Part shown: positions 22,105 through 30,900 of the stretch, in pieces
Numbering within the stretch: position 1 is the first letter of the stretch
Layout of the letters: the number at the start of each line of letters is the position of its first letter
Assembly (NCBI GenBank): GCA_009783315.1
Contig: WRHI01000006.1
Location: 1-53,017 of the forward strand
DNA: 53,017 bases
Direction of reading: 5' to 3'
Source: Peptococcaceae bacterium
Lineage (GTDB): Bacteria > Bacillota > Desulfitobacteriia > Desulfitobacteriales > Syntrophobotulaceae
Position numbers and translations under genes: made by a program
The notes under the pieces: generated by a model
Told to the model about the DNA's origin: nothing
What the model saw: only the letters and a program-made list of their open reading frames with translations
The model's database searches: none

Positions 22105-25059
22105 TTATGCTGATCCCCTCTCAAAAAACTCGCTAAGCTTCTCTAAAACCTGCTCCCGGTTCCCCCGCACATGGGATCGCTTGGGTAAAGACCTCAAAAA
22201 ATTCGACCCATACCCCTTGGTCACAACCCTATCATCCAAAAGAATAAACACCCCCTTGTCCTTCCGGGTGCGCAGCAGGCGACCAAACCCCTGCTTAAAA
22301 CGAATGACGGCTTCCGGCAGGAACAGCTTGCTAAAAGGATCCTGTCCTTTTTTCCGCGTCAATTCCGACCGGGCTTCAATCACCGGCATATTCGGCGGCC
22401 AGAAGGGCAGACGCACCATAATCAGACACGTTAGCTCTTCCCCAGGCAAATCAATACCTTCCCAAAAACTGCTCGCCCCCAGCAGAACCCGTTCCGGGTT
22501 GGTGCGGAAATCTTCCAGCAACGCGTCGCGGCCGCCATGGATCCCTTGTGCCAGCACCCCCGGCACTGGCTCTCCCTGTCTCGCCATACCCTCCAGGACA
22601 TCGTTAACCAGACGCAGCAGACGATGAGACGTGAAAAGCACCAAAACGCGTCCCCCCACAATCTGCGCCACCTCCACAATAAAGGCCGCCACATCCCACG
22701 CCAGCTTGTTCTCATCTCCTTGCAGCGGCAACCCTGACACAATGCAGGAAAGCATCTGCGACTGATAGTCAAAATGGGATTTTAGCGTCAGCGTCTCTGC
22801 GGTCTCGTCGCTCAGCCCCAGCTCGCCCATAAAATAGCTGAAATCTCCGGCAACGCTTAAAGTTGCCGAACACAAGACCACCGCTTCTTTAGAGGCAAAA
22901 AGCTCCTCCTGCAGAATCGCGGCAATATCAAGAGGCGCGCTTTTTAGCCAAAGGCTCGCCGACCTTTCCCCGGCAACCTTCTCCAAATAGATCACCCTCT
23001 GCACGTCGTCCAGAACAGCCGCTTGCCGCAGACCAACAATCCATTCGGACAGCTGGGCCCTGTCTCGAGCCAACTCGATCTTCAACCCATCCAAGGGTCG
23101 GGACATTTCCAAACAATGCTGCATGTTTTTCAAAGCTCCGTCCAACTCCTCCAAACGGCCGCTCAGGTTTTCCAGCTCAACCTTGAGCAACTCATAAGCG
23201 GAAGGCGGCAACGCGGCCGTCGTCAGGCGCAGACTAAGATGATCGCCCATGATTTGCCTGAGCCACGCAAACGTCTGCGCGGCTTGCTCTTCAATACACG
23301 CGGTCAAAGAAGGACATCGCCTGAGGTTATCGGTAAAAATCTGATAATCCTGTTCGGAGCAAAGATCCTTAATTTTTCCGGCCATCTCCTGCCACACAGC
23401 GAAAGAAGAACCCCTGCCGCCAAAACCACGGCCGAAACGCTTACCAAAGCGGGCGGATTGCCGCCATTTATCAAGCCATCGGGACAATCGCTCATAGTTC
23501 ATTTCAAACCCAAGATGCTGTAAAGCGCCGGCATACAGATTGTGAGCCTCGTCTACAATCAAATAATGATATTCCGGCAGCAATCCCATTCTCATATCCC
23601 TAAAAAGCAAAGAATGGTTAATCACAATGACATCAGCCTCTTGGGCCGCCTTGCGCGCTTTTAGCATAAAACACTGATCCGCGTGCCGGCACCGCGCCGG
23701 TATACACAAAGCAGAATCGGCACAAAGCCCGGACCAACTTCCATACCATTCCGGCAATTGGGGCAGCTCGCTGATATCCCCCGTCCTTGTTTCTCTTAGC
23801 CAGCTCAGCAGCATTGGCCATAACATGACACGCAATTCACCGGCTTGAGGTTCCTTTGCTCGGGATTCCTTTGCTCGGGATTCCTTTGTTCGAGGTTGGC
23901 CGGAAAAACCTATAGCGTCGCTAACCATAACCGCACCTGCCACAGTCATGCCGGCCTCCCCTGCTGACCCGGCTTCTTCCTCCAAAAGCAGTGGACAAAG
24001 ATAATTGTTACGCCCTTTCAGCAACACCGCCTGAAACGAGAACGGCAGCACCCGGGCTAAAAACGGCAGCTCCTTTGCGAACAGCTGTTCCTGCAAGGGG
24101 ATGGTATGGGTCGCCACAACAACTTTTTGCCCCATCAGCTTGGCCCACCAAAGGGCCGGCAACAGATAGGCCAGGGATTTTCCCGTCCCCGTCTCCGCTT
24201 CTATCACCATATGGCTGCCTGTGTCGAAAGCATCAACCACCCTTTGCGTCATCACAACCTGAGCCGACCGGCTCTCAAACCCCGCGAAAGCAGAAGCCAA
24301 AAGACCGTCCCCGGCAAAACAGGAAGCCGGCCACTGAAAATCCTTCGGTAGAGCACGCCCCTGCCTTGACACACATATATTTGTGGGATCTCCCATCGCT
24401 GCAGTGTCAACCGCACCGGCTGTCGCCGACGCAAACAGCCCTGTCAAGTTAGGTTTTCTTTCGGTATCGTTAAGAACCGCTGCTTTCAGCGCCTCAAAAA
24501 AGCCTCGGTATGCTGTTTGGCTAACCGAGGGTTCCACCCTCAAGAAGTAAGAAGCATCAAAAGCAAATCCTTTTTCCCAACAGCGGACAAGAATGCGGCC
24601 TATTGCCTTTGCCATAGCCATCGGCGCTGCATCTGTCTTTGCCGGCTCCTCGATCCCTAAATCTCGGCAGACCGCCTCAATCGCATAATGTTTCTGACGC
24701 GGAAAAAAAACCCTCGCCAATATCGCTGTATCCATTATTGGCAATGTCCGGCCACTCAGGTCACGCACTTTTTCAGCCAGGTCCTTCTGACCATAACCGG
24801 CCAAATTCGCGCCGCCCACAAAATCAAGGAACTTTTGCCGGATCGCCTTCTTTTGTTTTTCACTGAACGCGTCCTGCCAGACAAACTCCTCACAATTTTC
24901 GTCATCATCCAAAGCCAAGTGCCCATTATCCATTGTCAAAGCACGCTTTGCCGCAAGTATGCAGACTTCGCCACTGGCATGATAAACGAGACAAACAATT
25001 GACAACGCCACAATCAATATATCTCCCCAATAAACAAAAATTACCAGCCACAATCCCAA
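22105..25059 (-). CDS. DinG-like superfamily 2 helicase with degenerate N-terminal exonuclease region
   Basis: 984 residues at most. Helicase motifs are complete: Walker A AETGTGKSLAY, the DEAH box IVDEAHNLY, an Fe-S cluster Cys set (C-ADSAL-C-IPAR-C-RHADQ-C), GASSFWEGIDLPGE, and motif VI QGFGRLLRTRKDKG. DinG/XPD-type helicases unwind 5' overhang and R-loop substrates with a 4Fe-4S cluster. Firmicute DinG normally starts with a DnaQ-like 3'-5' exonuclease; here the first 190 residues only faintly follow it (LPIMDTAILARVFFP near 105 fits), and the catalytic DxE motif at the start is absent, so exonuclease activity is unlikely. The start is uncertain (TTG at 25059 without SD; ATG at 24933 inside a CAATGGATAATGG microsatellite). 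A RAKES repeat is inserted at about residues 392-410. Confidence 0.85.
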   Translation of the reverse strand: MGLWLVIFVYWGDILIVALSIVCLVYHASGEVCILAAKRALTMDNGHLALDDDENCEEFVWQDAFSEKQKKAIRQKFLDFVGGANLAGYGQKDLAEKVRDLSGRTLPIMDTAILARVFFPRQKHYAIEAVCRDLGIEEPAKTDAAPMAMAKAIGRILVRCWEKGFAFDASYFLRVEPSVSQTAYRGFFEALKAAVLNDTERKPNLTGLFASATAGAVDTAAMGDPTNICVSRQGRALPKDFQWPASCFAGDGLLASAFAGFESRSAQVVMTQRVVDAFDTGSHMVIEAETGTGKSLAYLLPALWWAKLMGQKVVVATHTIPLQEQLFAKELPFLARVLPFSFQAVLLKGRNNYLCPLLLEEEAGSAGEAGMTVAGAVMVSDAIGFSGQPRTKESRAKESRAKEPQAGELRVMLWPMLLSWLRETRTGDISELPQLPEWYGSWSGLCADSALCIPARCRHADQCFMLKARKAAQEADVIVINHSLLFRDMRMGLLPEYHYLIVDEAHNLYAGALQHLGFEMNYERLSRWLDKWRQSARFGKRFGRGFGGRGSSFAVWQEMAGKIKDLCSEQDYQIFTDNLRRCPSLTACIEEQAAQTFAWLRQIMGDHLSLRLTTAALPPSAYELLKVELENLSGRLEELDGALKNMQHCLEMSRPLDGLKIELARDRAQLSEWIVGLRQAAVLDDVQRVIYLEKVAGERSASLWLKSAPLDIAAILQEELFASKEAVVLCSATLSVAGDFSYFMGELGLSDETAETLTLKSHFDYQSQMLSCIVSGLPLQGDENKLAWDVAAFIVEVAQIVGGRVLVLFTSHRLLRLVNDVLEGMARQGEPVPGVLAQGIHGGRDALLEDFRTNPERVLLGASSFWEGIDLPGEELTCLIMVRLPFWPPNMPVIEARSELTRKKGQDPFSKLFLPEAVIRFKQGFGRLLRTRKDKGVFILLDDRVVTKGYGSNFLRSLPKRSHVRGNREQVLEKLSEFFERGSA
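23850..23900. repeat. 15-bp tandem repeat inside the dinG-like gene
   Basis: Three to four copies of GGATTCCTTTGCTCG encode TKESRAKESRAKEPQAG on the minus strand, between helicase blocks and likely in a surface loop. Confidence 0.8.
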
Positions 25060-25087
25060 ATGTCATTAATCATTTTACCTTAACTCA

Positions 25088-25096
25088 TGGTATACT
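25088..25096 (+). promoter_or_regulatory. Extended -10 promoter candidate
   Basis: TGG-TATACT at 25088-25096, an extended -10 element (TGN plus 5 of 6), about 115 bp before the GTG at 25211. No good -35. Confidence 0.4.
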
Positions 25097-25210
25097 TTAA
25101 AGTGTAAGAAGAAATTTTTTTGACAGGTTTTCAGCATCCGTTTTGGCGACCCTTTCCTGAAAGATGTCTTAGTGATCATCTCGAAGTGTCCCATGAAAGG
25201 GGAAAAGAAC

Positions 25211-25555
25211 GTGAATCTGGCTTATCTCAAAACTGTTTTTCCCAACGGCCGTTCGCGGATCATGATGCGCAACCTTGACGATCCCAACACGGAACTGCAT
25301 CATTTTATTCTGGTATTGGATGACCACGGCCAATTATGGGTAGACGTATTCTGGCCAATCGATGAAGACAACGAACCCTTGACGACCATCTTGTCGGAAA
25401 AGCAGTTCTGGCGTGTTTTCCGGGAATGGCGCTTATCCGGGATTTCCATGGGCGACAGCAGCGCTATAGCCGAAGTATTTGCCCAAAAACAAATGCGCCG
25501 GCAAAAACAGCAGCATGTTGTACAGGTTTCACCTGTCTCGCAAGTGACTATGTGA
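25211..25555 (+). CDS. Hypothetical small soluble protein
   Basis: 114 residues starting from GTG at 25211, chosen because GAAAGGGG lies 8 bases upstream (in-frame ATGs at 25172 and 25193 have no SD). Soluble, alpha/beta: NLAYLKTVFPNGRSRIMMR, then HHFILVLDDHGQLWVDVFWPIDED, then a Gln-rich basic tail. Not recognised. Stands alone between the helicase and the FlhB-like gene. Confidence 0.6.
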   Translation: MNLAYLKTVFPNGRSRIMMRNLDDPNTELHHFILVLDDHGQLWVDVFWPIDEDNEPLTTILSEKQFWRVFREWRLSGISMGDSSAIAEVFAQKQMRRQKQQHVVQVSPVSQVTM

Positions 25556-25671
25556 CTTTTTTCCAATGAACAGATTTGGAGCAATCATGATAGCCTTGTT
25601 TGAAAATTCTCAAGGATTCGTCAAGCAAGGCTATGCTTTTGGGGAAAACTCTTTGTCATCCTGATCCTCGA

Positions 25672-25983
25672 TCAAGCCCCCTTATCCTGATCGCGGTTCC
25701 CTTTACGTTTATTAAGCCGGTAAATAAATGCCAGGATTTCCGCGACGGCTTCGAAGAGTTCCGGCGGTATTTCTTTAGAAAGCTCCACATTGAGAAGGGC
25801 GTCAATAAGGAGATCGTTTTTTTGGATCGGAACGCCCTCTTTGTCAGCAACCTCAAGGATTTTCCGGGCCAACTCCCCTTCGCCTTTCGCGATAACCCTA
25901 GGCACACCAATGTCATTGTAAGCCAGCGCCGCCGCTTTCTCCCGTTCCGGGAGTTTTTTGCCGTTTTCTTGGTTATCCTTCAA
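25672..25983 (-). CDS. FlhB C-terminal-domain-like protein (YlqH type)
   Basis: 103 residues equal to the cytoplasmic C-terminal part of the flagellar export gatekeeper FlhB: VPRVIAKGEGELARKILEVADKEGVPI, then LLIDALLNVELSKEIPPELFEAVAEILAFIY. The self-cleavage motif NPTH of true FlhB is absent (AALAYNDIG in its place), as in the stand-alone YlqH/FlhX family. It overlaps the FliK-like gene by 11 bp, the same pairing as ylqG-ylqH in Bacillus. The role is not settled; a part in flagellar export specificity is plausible but no other flagellar gene is in the window. Confidence 0.9.
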   Translation of the reverse strand: MKDNQENGKKLPEREKAAALAYNDIGVPRVIAKGEGELARKILEVADKEGVPIQKNDLLIDALLNVELSKEIPPELFEAVAEILAFIYRLNKRKGNRDQDKGA

Positions 25984-27751
25984 TATTAACCTCCAGTTGT
26001 TCCCCCGCTAAAAAGTTTTTGAACCTTGGCATATCGGCAAAATTCTTCGTCGTTACAGAAGCCAGAAACATGCCCAAAGCCTGAAACTGTTCCTGAGCGG
26101 AAACCAGCTCAGGTTGAATTACTTCCGTCAATTCCGCGGGGTCATCACTCAACAGGCAAAGATGAATATGGTTTTCATAGAGCCAAACATCGGCTCCAAC
26201 AGTCCCCAAATGAAATGTATCAACCTGAACGGCAATCCGGCAATGCTGTGAATCCATTTTGGCGCCTTTGCGCGCGCTTTCAACAGCAATACGGGCTTGA
26301 TTCAAACCTTCCTGATCCTGCAGAGGCACATTCATCAGCATAAAAGCGTTCTTGCGCAAGCCAGACTGAAGCCAGAGCTGCTGAGCCGTAATGTCATCCA
26401 GCAGCGCTTTGGCCAGACCTTGTTCCCCTTGGGATAGATGCCGGCCGGAAGTTTCGAGCAGCTTCATCAGCTTAGCTTTAACTGTATCGTTCTCCTGAGC
26501 GGCTCTCGCCATTTGCGCGGCGGCAGGATCCGAACCCGGCTCGGCAGGCCTCCCAGGGGCAGCCTGCCGGGTTGCCGGAGCGCCAACAGGCGTTTCTGGG
26601 TTCACGGCAACCCCGAGAACTGATCCCGTTCCGCTCCCTTGATTGGTTCCAGTCGCGGCTCCGGGCGTTCCCGGAACGCCGGGTTGGCTCCCAATACCTA
26701 TCTGAAATCCTGTTCCCATCGGAACGCCTATTCCTGTCGGAACGCCTGTTCCTGTCTGAACGCCTGTTCCTACCTGAACGCCTGTTCCCGTCTGAGTTTT
26801 GGCCAGAGCTCCTGTTTGGTTTCCAGATGGAACCATGGAAACACCAGCTTGATCTCCCCGCGGAATCCCTGCGTGTGCTCCCTGTGAAGTTCCGGCCGCC
26901 CTCGCCCCCCCAGCAACTTCCGGCGGTACTCCTGGCGGAACCGGGGCTCCGGTCGTCTCCGGCTGAGCGCCTAATGGCATTCCTCCTTGAACGCCTGATG
27001 AAACACCAGACTGATTCCCCGCCAAACCCCCCTGCACCCCTGCCGGTGTTCCATTCTGAGTCTGTCCTAAACTCACGCTTTGTGGTTGTCCCTGGGATTG
27101 ACCCAGGTTCCTTCCCTGAACCTGTGCTTGTTTCTGCGCTTGAATCTGCTCCTGAGTCTGCCCTTGAATCTGCCCTTGGGCTTGCGGCTGACCCGTGTTC
27201 TTACCAACTTGATTGAGCAATTGATTCTCGTGCTGAACACCCAAGTTTCTAAGAAACTCCACAATACTCTTTGACGACAGGTTCTCCCACTGGGGCGCCG
27301 TTTGTAACAACTGCGATAGCGCCTCCTTCAGTTCCGGATTCCGAACATTATCCAGCCCATCGCGCAAGAAAGAAACCAATTGCTGGGGGTTGTTCTGAAA
27401 CTTATCCAGCAAGGCGGCTAATTCCAAATTTGGCGGCAAACCCCGGGACAAGAGCACCAGCATCTGCTGCGGAGAAATATTAAGATCCGTCGGTATATTT
27501 TGTCCTCGCGACAAAACGAGCGCCTGATCGCTCAATTCACGTACCGCTACCCAGAAACGGTCGCCCTGCCGAACAGGCGTATCCATTTGGGCTTCCACCT
27601 GCCGTCCGCCCAGCCTAATCAGAGCAGCGTTTCCCCCGTTCTCACCTCTCGCCGACAACACTTCCACAGGAAGCTTTTGGCCGACTTTCAGACTGCTCAT
27701 ATCAATTTTCGGCAAATAACTCAACACATCATTGTTTGAACGGATCTGCAT
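25973..27751 (-). CDS. FliK-like (YlqG-type) protein with long low-complexity centre
   Basis: 592 residues. The N-terminal domain (about 1-110) is soluble; then 170-420 is Gln/Gly/Pro-rich, including GQTQEQIQAQKQAQ and a degenerate hexapeptide TGTGV[QP] repeat; the C-terminal domain (about 455-592: NAFMLMNVPLQDQEGLNQARIAV, then VDTFHLGTVGADVWLYENHIHLCLLSDD) matches the C-terminal domain of flagellar hook-length control FliK-like proteins. Start at ATG 27751, preceded by a G-rich stretch; a frame 16 codons longer is just a translation of the GGACAATGG microsatellite. It pairs with the FlhB-like gene by an 11-bp overlap, suggesting interaction as between FliK and FlhB. Confidence 0.8.
   Translation of the reverse strand: MQIRSNNDVLSYLPKIDMSSLKVGQKLPVEVLSARGENGGNAALIRLGGRQVEAQMDTPVRQGDRFWVAVRELSDQALVLSRGQNIPTDLNISPQQMLVLLSRGLPPNLELAALLDKFQNNPQQLVSFLRDGLDNVRNPELKEALSQLLQTAPQWENLSSKSIVEFLRNLGVQHENQLLNQVGKNTGQPQAQGQIQGQTQEQIQAQKQAQVQGRNLGQSQGQPQSVSLGQTQNGTPAGVQGGLAGNQSGVSSGVQGGMPLGAQPETTGAPVPPGVPPEVAGGARAAGTSQGAHAGIPRGDQAGVSMVPSGNQTGALAKTQTGTGVQVGTGVQTGTGVPTGIGVPMGTGFQIGIGSQPGVPGTPGAATGTNQGSGTGSVLGVAVNPETPVGAPATRQAAPGRPAEPGSDPAAAQMARAAQENDTVKAKLMKLLETSGRHLSQGEQGLAKALLDDITAQQLWLQSGLRKNAFMLMNVPLQDQEGLNQARIAVESARKGAKMDSQHCRIAVQVDTFHLGTVGADVWLYENHIHLCLLSDDPAELTEVIQPELVSAQEQFQALGMFLASVTTKNFADMPRFKNFLAGEQLEVNIEG
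26680..26800. repeat. Degenerate 18-bp tandem repeat inside the FliK-like gene
   Basis: About six copies of a CCTGT[TC]CC[TC]GTC[TG]GAACG-type unit (plus strand) encode GVQVGTGVQTGTGVPTGIG. The unit keeps the frame. Confidence 0.8.
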
Positions 27752-27768
27752 TGATTTAACCCCCGGAA

Positions 27769-27860
27769 ACAATGGACAATGACAATGGACAATGGACAAT
27801 GGACAATGAATAATGGACAGGGCTGATATCCTTTAGCCTGCGGACCAATGGACAATTAGA
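27769..27860. repeat. GGACAATGG microsatellite and 43-bp dispersed repeat, copy 2
   Basis: 27769-27813 holds repeated ACAATGG/GACAATG units; 27814-27856 is the second copy of the 43-bp repeat of 21309-21351. It lies between the giant glucan synthase and the FliK-like gene. The remaining spacer to 27942 shows nothing else. Confidence 0.8.
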
Positions 27861-27942
27861 GTAGGTTTCTATTTTCCTTTGTCTTATATCTTGCGCGATC
27901 GTTTGCCTCTTTATTACATTGTCCTTGCTGCTTATTCTGATC

Positions 27943-30900
27943 TCAGTTGAGCATAACCTCAACAACATGAGTCTTGCCATCATCAACCAGCTTGACCGGG
28001 AATGAACAGTTCGCTCCGTCCAATCGCACTTGAACATGGTCATCCCGACCGCTTCCCTGACCCCAACTGACTGCTTCCTCCCGGCCGGCCGTTTCTCCTT
28101 CATCTTCCTTCTCACATCCGGCCTCCCATCGCCGGTTTGCCTCATCCCGCTTCTCGTTTCCTAATTCCCACTTCTCACGAGCCTTATTATCGCAATAAAT
28201 GATATAGTCCGAAGTGCGAAATCGGAACCGCAGATTGAAATCAGGCCACTCCCGCGGCAGGCAAGGACGTATTTCCAGTTCATCTCCCCGCAGATGGAAC
28301 CCCAGAATCCCCTCTAACATAACCTGATACATCCAGCCCGAGGCGCCCGTATACCAACTCCAGCCTCCCCGGCCCAAATGCTGGCCTTCAGAGTAGACAT
28401 CCGCCGACACCACATAAGGCTCTACCTTATAGGTCCGGGCTTCTTGGTCTGTGCGCGCGTGAAAAATCGGAATCAGATCCCGCAGGAGCGTCCAAGCCCT
28501 ATCTCCATCGCCCATGTGGCAATAAGCTGATACAGCCCAGATCGCCGCGTGGGTATACTGGCCGCCGTTTTCCCGAACCCCCGGTAGATAACCGCGGATG
28601 TACCCTGGATGAGGCTCTCCCATATCGAAAGGCGGCGTCAGCAGCTTCAGCAGTGAAGCCTCCTTGTCCCACAGATAGTTTTCTAAAGCAACCATAGCAT
28701 CCTGCGCCCGGGTGGCTGATCCGCCGCCGGTAATCACAGCCCAAGACTGGCTGATGGAATCGATCTGACATTCCTGGGCTGTGGCCGACCCTAGAGGTGT
28801 GCCATCGTCAAAATAGGCTCGTCTATACCAAGAGCCATCCCAAGCGTTCTTCTCAACATTTTTTAGCACTTCCTCGGCATGCTCCAGATATCTTTCCGCT
28901 CTCTCATCATCATCCATACGCCGGCAAATCGGCGCAAAAGACCGCAGAATCGAAATGAAGAACCAGGCCATCCAAACGCTCTCCCCCGTGCCCAGACGGC
29001 CCACGGCGCTTAACCCGTCGTTCCAGTCTCCTGTTCCTATCAAAGGCAGCCCATGGGGCCCAAGTTCCATACTTATATCGATCGCGCGCAAGCAATGATC
29101 ATAAACCGACGTCCGCAGCGGCGATACCTCCGGCACAAAATACCGCTCATCCTCCTCTTCCGTCAGCAAATCCCCCGCCAAAAAACCAACCTGCTCCGCC
29201 AGCACGCTCCAGTCTCGGGTATGTTCAATATAGTCAGCCACCACATAAGGCAACCACAAACGGTCGTCGCTGAATTTCGTCCTGATCCCCTTACCTGTTT
29301 CACTATGCCACCAATGCTGGGCATCTCCTTCGGGAAACTGACGCGCCGCGTGGATCAGAATCTGTTCCCGGGTTATGCGCGGTTCCACCACACTAAAAGC
29401 CATTGAATCCTGTAACTGATCCCGGAACCCGAAAGCCCCGCCGCATTGGTAATAGGCCGCCCGGGACCATATGCGGCAGCACAAAGTCTGATAGAGAAGC
29501 CAGCTGTTGAACATAATGTCAAAACCTTTGTCCGGCGTCTCCACCTGCAATGTATTGAGCATATGGGACCAAAACTTTTTACCGGCATTTAAGGCCTTAG
29601 CATGAGGTTCGGCGCTCCCGATGCCACCGACCATTTCTTTGGCCTCAGCCATAGACGCGCAGTCACCCAAGGCAAAAACCAGCGTATGTTCAGCCCCGGG
29701 TTCCACCACGCATTCCAGCGTGACGACACCGCAGTCGTTGCCCTGCTCGCCCATCACCCCGTCCATCAGCCCCTTGGGCGCGCCGAGACTGCCGTTTACC
29801 CCGAGAAAATCACGCCGCGACCTACTGACCAGACGCAGAGTTCCCCCATATCCTGTTAAAAAAGCTGTACGACCGGCAAACTCATCCTGGTAGACACTCC
29901 TGGCCAGCACGCTGCCCTCCATCTCCTCAACCACCAGATAAGGCGCGCTTTGGGCTCTATCTACGCCTAACACCCATTCAATGTAGTAATAGGCCGCCAG
30001 ACGCCGTGGTTCAGCCGTAAGGTTTTTGAGCCTGAGGGCAATATATTTAATGGGCAGCTCCTTATCAACAAAATAGGCCGTCTCTTGCCAGACGCCATGA
30101 AAAACATGTTCAAAAACCGTCGCCCCATGGCTATGACTGACGTTGTAGTGTTCAGGCGTCCCTGCCGGCTGCGGCGTCGGCGACCAAAAATCACGTGTAT
30201 CCAAATCTTGCAAAAACAGCGCTTCCCCAGAAGTATCCAGCAGCGCGTCATTATACCATGGCGATAATTTGTACTCCCGGCTGTTCTGGGACCAAGTATA
30301 ACCGCCACCGCTCTCACTGATGAGAAAACCGAAATTCTTGTTGGCGATAATATTGGACCACGGCAAGGGTGTCGTCCTCCCGGGGGGAAGATCAATGAGA
30401 TAACTTCTGCCGTCGGCGCTGAATCCGCCGTAACCGTTATCAAACAGTTTTTCGCCGCCCATATTCGATATCCGTGGCTCAAAGCCCGTATTCCGGTCCT
30501 CACCGCGACGTCTCGCCTGATCCACTTGACCATGACCCTGACTATGACCATGGCCCTGACCATGCCCAACAAAGCTATGACCACCATAACCCACATTCAT
30601 CAGAGGCAAGGCCGATATCCCCAGCAATTTGCCTGAAACTTTGGCCGGATTTTTGCTCGACGAGAGCACCTCATTGCTCTTACGCACCATCTTATTGATC
30701 TGGTTGCGCAGAGATCCTTCCTCACTGGCGAAGATCATCCGCGCCACAGCAAAAAGCAGTGTCAGCAGATCCTGTGCCAGTTGATCCTTCTGGAGCAGAA
30801 AAACACCGCCGGGCCGGTTGACCAATTTCCTGGCGTGGCTAAAGTCAATGCGCTCTTGAATGGCTGCCAGAAAGTTTTGGCGGTACCCCGATTCCTCGTC

